NCBI RefSeq assembly: GCF_004054195.1
Contig: NZ_SBIW01000007.1
Coordinates: forward strand, 372,001 to 436,000
Length of the DNA: 64,000 nucleotides
Source: Mucilaginibacter gilvus
GTDB lineage: Bacteria > Bacteroidota > Bacteroidia > Sphingobacteriales > Sphingobacteriaceae
Direction: 5' to 3'
Shown: in pieces, positions 61,925 through 64,000 of the stretch
Numbering within the stretch: position 1 is the first letter of the stretch
Layout: each line of letters starts with the position of its first letter
Made by a program: the position numbers and the translations under genes
Notes under the pieces: generated by a model
What the model was told of the DNA's origin: nothing
The model's input: only the letters and a program-made list of their open reading frames with translations
The model's database searches: none

Positions 61925-63556
61925 ATGAAAAAGAAACTTTACATCGTATTATTTTTAACCACTATTTTACTCGCCGGTATTATAGCCCTCCAGCTTTACT
62001 GGACCTTTACTGCCTATAAACTGAACAAAGAAAAATTTGATGGCGACATCAATATCGCTATGCAGCGCGCGCTGCATAGCTGCAAAAAAGATTATTTCGA
62101 TTCCATTAGGGTGGTGATGATAAAACGCTTGTCGGAACCGCATACGCATATCAAAATTGATACAGCCCGTAACCGGCAAGGTATGTTTATCTGGATCTCA
62201 AATAGATATCTGCGTTCCAACGAGCCTTACCAAACTACTATCCCCGTTTTTAATCATTACCGGCAACAAATAAATCACCAGGCAACCGTACCGGAGGTAA
62301 TAACAGAAATGTCGTTCTACGTGCCCTCCATGTTAGACCAGGTAACACTGGTATTGGGGATGGAAGATGTATCTTCCAACTGGAAAAAAGTTGAGGCATA
62401 CGTAAAGGCGCATAGCGAAATCCCGCGCGATAGTATTTTTGCACAAACCAATATTGTGCAAAGAGGTACGTATGGCTACCCTCCTAATTACAGGCAGGCG
62501 GATAGCATAAAACTTCACCGTTATTTTAAAGAGGCTATGCGCAAGCTGCATCCCAAAAATCGCCGGAGCGGTGATTTTAGCATGGTGTGGTCTGACAAGC
62601 CGATACCGGCAAATGATTTCGATCCTCATCATGTGGAACAACTCCGATATAGTGAAACCGAACAATTCACCTACAGATATCACGGCTTCTTGTTTTTGCA
62701 GCATACCGACAAAAATGCTTTATATGTACGCGTGGTGTATGACAGGGCACAGGTAGGCATATTGAGCGAGATGGTACTGATACTGTGCCTGTCGGGATTC
62801 CTTATCGTGTTTACTAAATTTTGTTTGTTCTATATTATCCTTACCATAGTTAAGCAAAAGAAGCTAACGGAGCTAAAGGACGATTTCATCAACAACATGA
62901 CGCATGAACTGAAAACCCCTATAGCCACCATCACCGTTGCTATTGAAGGCCTACAGAAGTTTAATGGGTTAAACGACCCTGAAAAAACCCAACGCTACCT
63001 GCAAACCTCGCGCAATGAGCTAAGCCGGCTGGACGGGTTGGTAACAAAGGTGCTCAACATAGCCGCTTTCGAAAGTAAAAAGATTGTATTGGCGAAGGAG
63101 AGAATAGCTATTGACGAACTGATGAATGAGTTGATAGAAGCAGAAAAACAAAAAACAGCCAAGGAGGTAAGCATCAGCTACATCAATAGTGATGGGATTA
63201 AGGAGATAGAGGCGGATAAAATGCATTTGCGTAACATCATGCTTAACCTGGTAGATAACGCTATCAAATACGCAACCGAACCCGTAGATATAAAAATAAG
63301 CCTGACAAGACATAACAAATACGCCGTGTTTTCGATAAAGGATAATGGTATGGGAATCCCCGCGAGGCATATTAAGCACATTTTTGATAAATTTCACCGC
63401 GTACCGGCCGGCAACGTACACAATGTAAAAGGAACCGGCCTGGGGCTGAACTATGTTAAATACATTGCAGAGGCCCATGGCGGCAAAGTAGCCGTTACCA
63501 GTAAAATGAATAAAGGAAGTGAGTTTACAGTATCTATCCCAATTAAAAATGGATAA
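61925..63556 (+). CDS. Sensor histidine kinase of a two-component system
   Basis: 543 residues. Two membrane helices (about 6-27 and 282-309) enclose a periplasmic sensor of about 250 residues of no recognised family. HisKA has NNMTHELKTPIATI (His327) and the ATPase domain has DNAIKYA, DNGMGIP and GTGLGLNYVK. No HAMP domain lies between helix and HisKA. The response regulator gene starts inside the last eight bases. Confidence 0.93.
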   Translation: MKKKLYIVLFLTTILLAGIIALQLYWTFTAYKLNKEKFDGDINIAMQRALHSCKKDYFDSIRVVMIKRLSEPHTHIKIDTARNRQGMFIWISNRYLRSNEPYQTTIPVFNHYRQQINHQATVPEVITEMSFYVPSMLDQVTLVLGMEDVSSNWKKVEAYVKAHSEIPRDSIFAQTNIVQRGTYGYPPNYRQADSIKLHRYFKEAMRKLHPKNRRSGDFSMVWSDKPIPANDFDPHHVEQLRYSETEQFTYRYHGFLFLQHTDKNALYVRVVYDRAQVGILSEMVLILCLSGFLIVFTKFCLFYIILTIVKQKKLTELKDDFINNMTHELKTPIATITVAIEGLQKFNGLNDPEKTQRYLQTSRNELSRLDGLVTKVLNIAAFESKKIVLAKERIAIDELMNELIEAEKQKTAKEVSISYINSDGIKEIEADKMHLRNIMLNLVDNAIKYATEPVDIKISLTRHNKYAVFSIKDNGMGIPARHIKHIFDKFHRVPAGNVHNVKGTGLGLNYVKYIAEAHGGKVAVTSKMNKGSEFTVSIPIKNG

Positions 63557-64000
63557 AATAAAGGTTCTATTAGCCGAGGACGAGTTGGCGCTGGCCCACA
63601 TCGTACGCGAAAGTTTGGAGGAATCGGGCTTTGAGGTGTTGCTTTGCGCTAATGGCGAGCAGGCCTTGCAAAAGTATAATGAACATAGGCCCGATATTTT
63701 AGCGCTGGACGTGATGATGCCCAAAATGGACGGTTTCGAGCTGGCCAGGAAGATCCGCGAGGCGGATAAAACAACGCCAATTATTTTCCTTACCGCAAAA
63801 TCGCAGCCCAAGGATGTGGTGGCCGGTTTTGAGAGTGGTGCGAATGATTACCTCAAGAAACCCTTTAGCGTAGAGGAGCTGATCGTACGGATGAAGGTAT
63901 TATTGAGCCATAATCGGCTCCTTGCCCGCAAAGTGTCCGAAAGGCCGGCAAATGAGCAGTATCAGATAAGCAACCTGTATTTTAACCCGGCAAAAAACAC
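63549..64000 (+). CDS. OmpR-family response regulator, N-terminal part
   Basis: The ATG at 63549 overlaps the kinase stop by eight bases (ATGGATAA). A receiver domain is complete: acidic pair EDE near residues 10-12, phosphorylated Asp54 in LALDVMMPKMDG, Thr in IIFLTAKS and Lys in YLKKPF. The DNA-binding domain begins near residue 130 and runs past the window end. It is the partner of the kinase just upstream; position and receiver type suggest a winged-helix output, which is not visible. Confidence 0.92.
   Translation, partial: MDKIKVLLAEDELALAHIVRESLEESGFEVLLCANGEQALQKYNEHRPDILALDVMMPKMDGFELARKIREADKTTPIIFLTAKSQPKDVVAGFESGANDYLKKPFSVEELIVRMKVLLSHNRLLARKVSERPANEQYQISNLYFNPAKN

Noticed and set aside
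63020-63811. 263-residue open frame on the minus strand
   Set aside because: Antisense to the kinase ATPase domain and the response regulator start; both plus-strand genes are intact.
1-64000. CRISPR array
   Set aside because: No regularly spaced direct repeats of 24-40 bases with unique spacers were seen; the repeats present are scattered or inverted.

Overview
The window looks like chromosomal DNA of a Bacteroidota bacterium of the family Sphingobacteriaceae, probably Mucilaginibacter or a close relative. This is inferred from the protein families present: a Bacteroides-type transcarbamylase, a BlaI/M56 pair, a GH127 enzyme and a YpdA-like reductase. The promoters also fit, because Bacteroidota-type -7 boxes (TAnnTTTG) precede many genes, often only 3 to 8 bases before the start codon. 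No phage, CRISPR array, transposase or secretion cluster is visible. Most genes are housekeeping, separated by small non-coding repeats.

Layout. 1-6350: the end of a ligand-sensing histidine kinase, a DUF3592 remnant, a secreted M19 dipeptidase, thioredoxin reductase, and the purK-X-purE operon on the minus strand with an unknown membrane protein between the two purine genes. 6350-9300: isocitrate dehydrogenase and a secreted carboxypeptidase-regulatory-like protein. 9300-23000: two minus-strand arginine/proline blocks (argB-proC, and GNAT-argG-cupin-argC-argD-argF'), separated by a plus-strand block of blaI/M56, NDH-2 and a Na+/H+ antiporter, plus a PaiB-like gene. 23490: SRP RNA. 23690-31210: YpdA-like reductase, 2H phosphoesterase, DNA polymerase IV, an acetyltransferase, an ECF sigma factor with a membrane partner, and a dicarboxylate symporter. 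31320-37120: ribosomal proteins L21 and L27, an AraC-type regulator, an M1 peptidase flanked by two small secreted TonB-C proteins, and polyprenyl synthetase. 37185-47825: RNase R, a DEDD exonuclease, PBP1C, TrmN6, YfcE-like phosphoesterase, RNase HI, a SUKH-like protein and CopA. 47946: tRNA-His. 48520-64000: two superfamily 1 helicases around a conserved unknown, another conserved unknown of 494 residues, GH127, small proteins, an M16 double peptidase, and a histidine kinase/response regulator pair cut by the window end.

How the genes work together. The clearest pathway is arginine synthesis. The transcarbamylase belongs to the acylornithine type and carries valine at the position known to separate acetyl- from succinyl-ornithine enzymes, so this bacterium probably makes arginine through succinylated intermediates. 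The first gene of the operon, a GNAT enzyme with a four-cysteine tail, is then the best local candidate for the missing acylglutamate synthase. This is the most interesting lead in the window.

Other leads are a 62-66 base duplication of the rpmA end plus terminator around an AraC/secreted-protein pair, a BlaI-type operator overlapping a leaderless promoter, paired dimeric palindromes before dinB, a 200-base element with long inverted ends, and an unknown HRPCxxCRR protein paired with a UPF1-like helicase.
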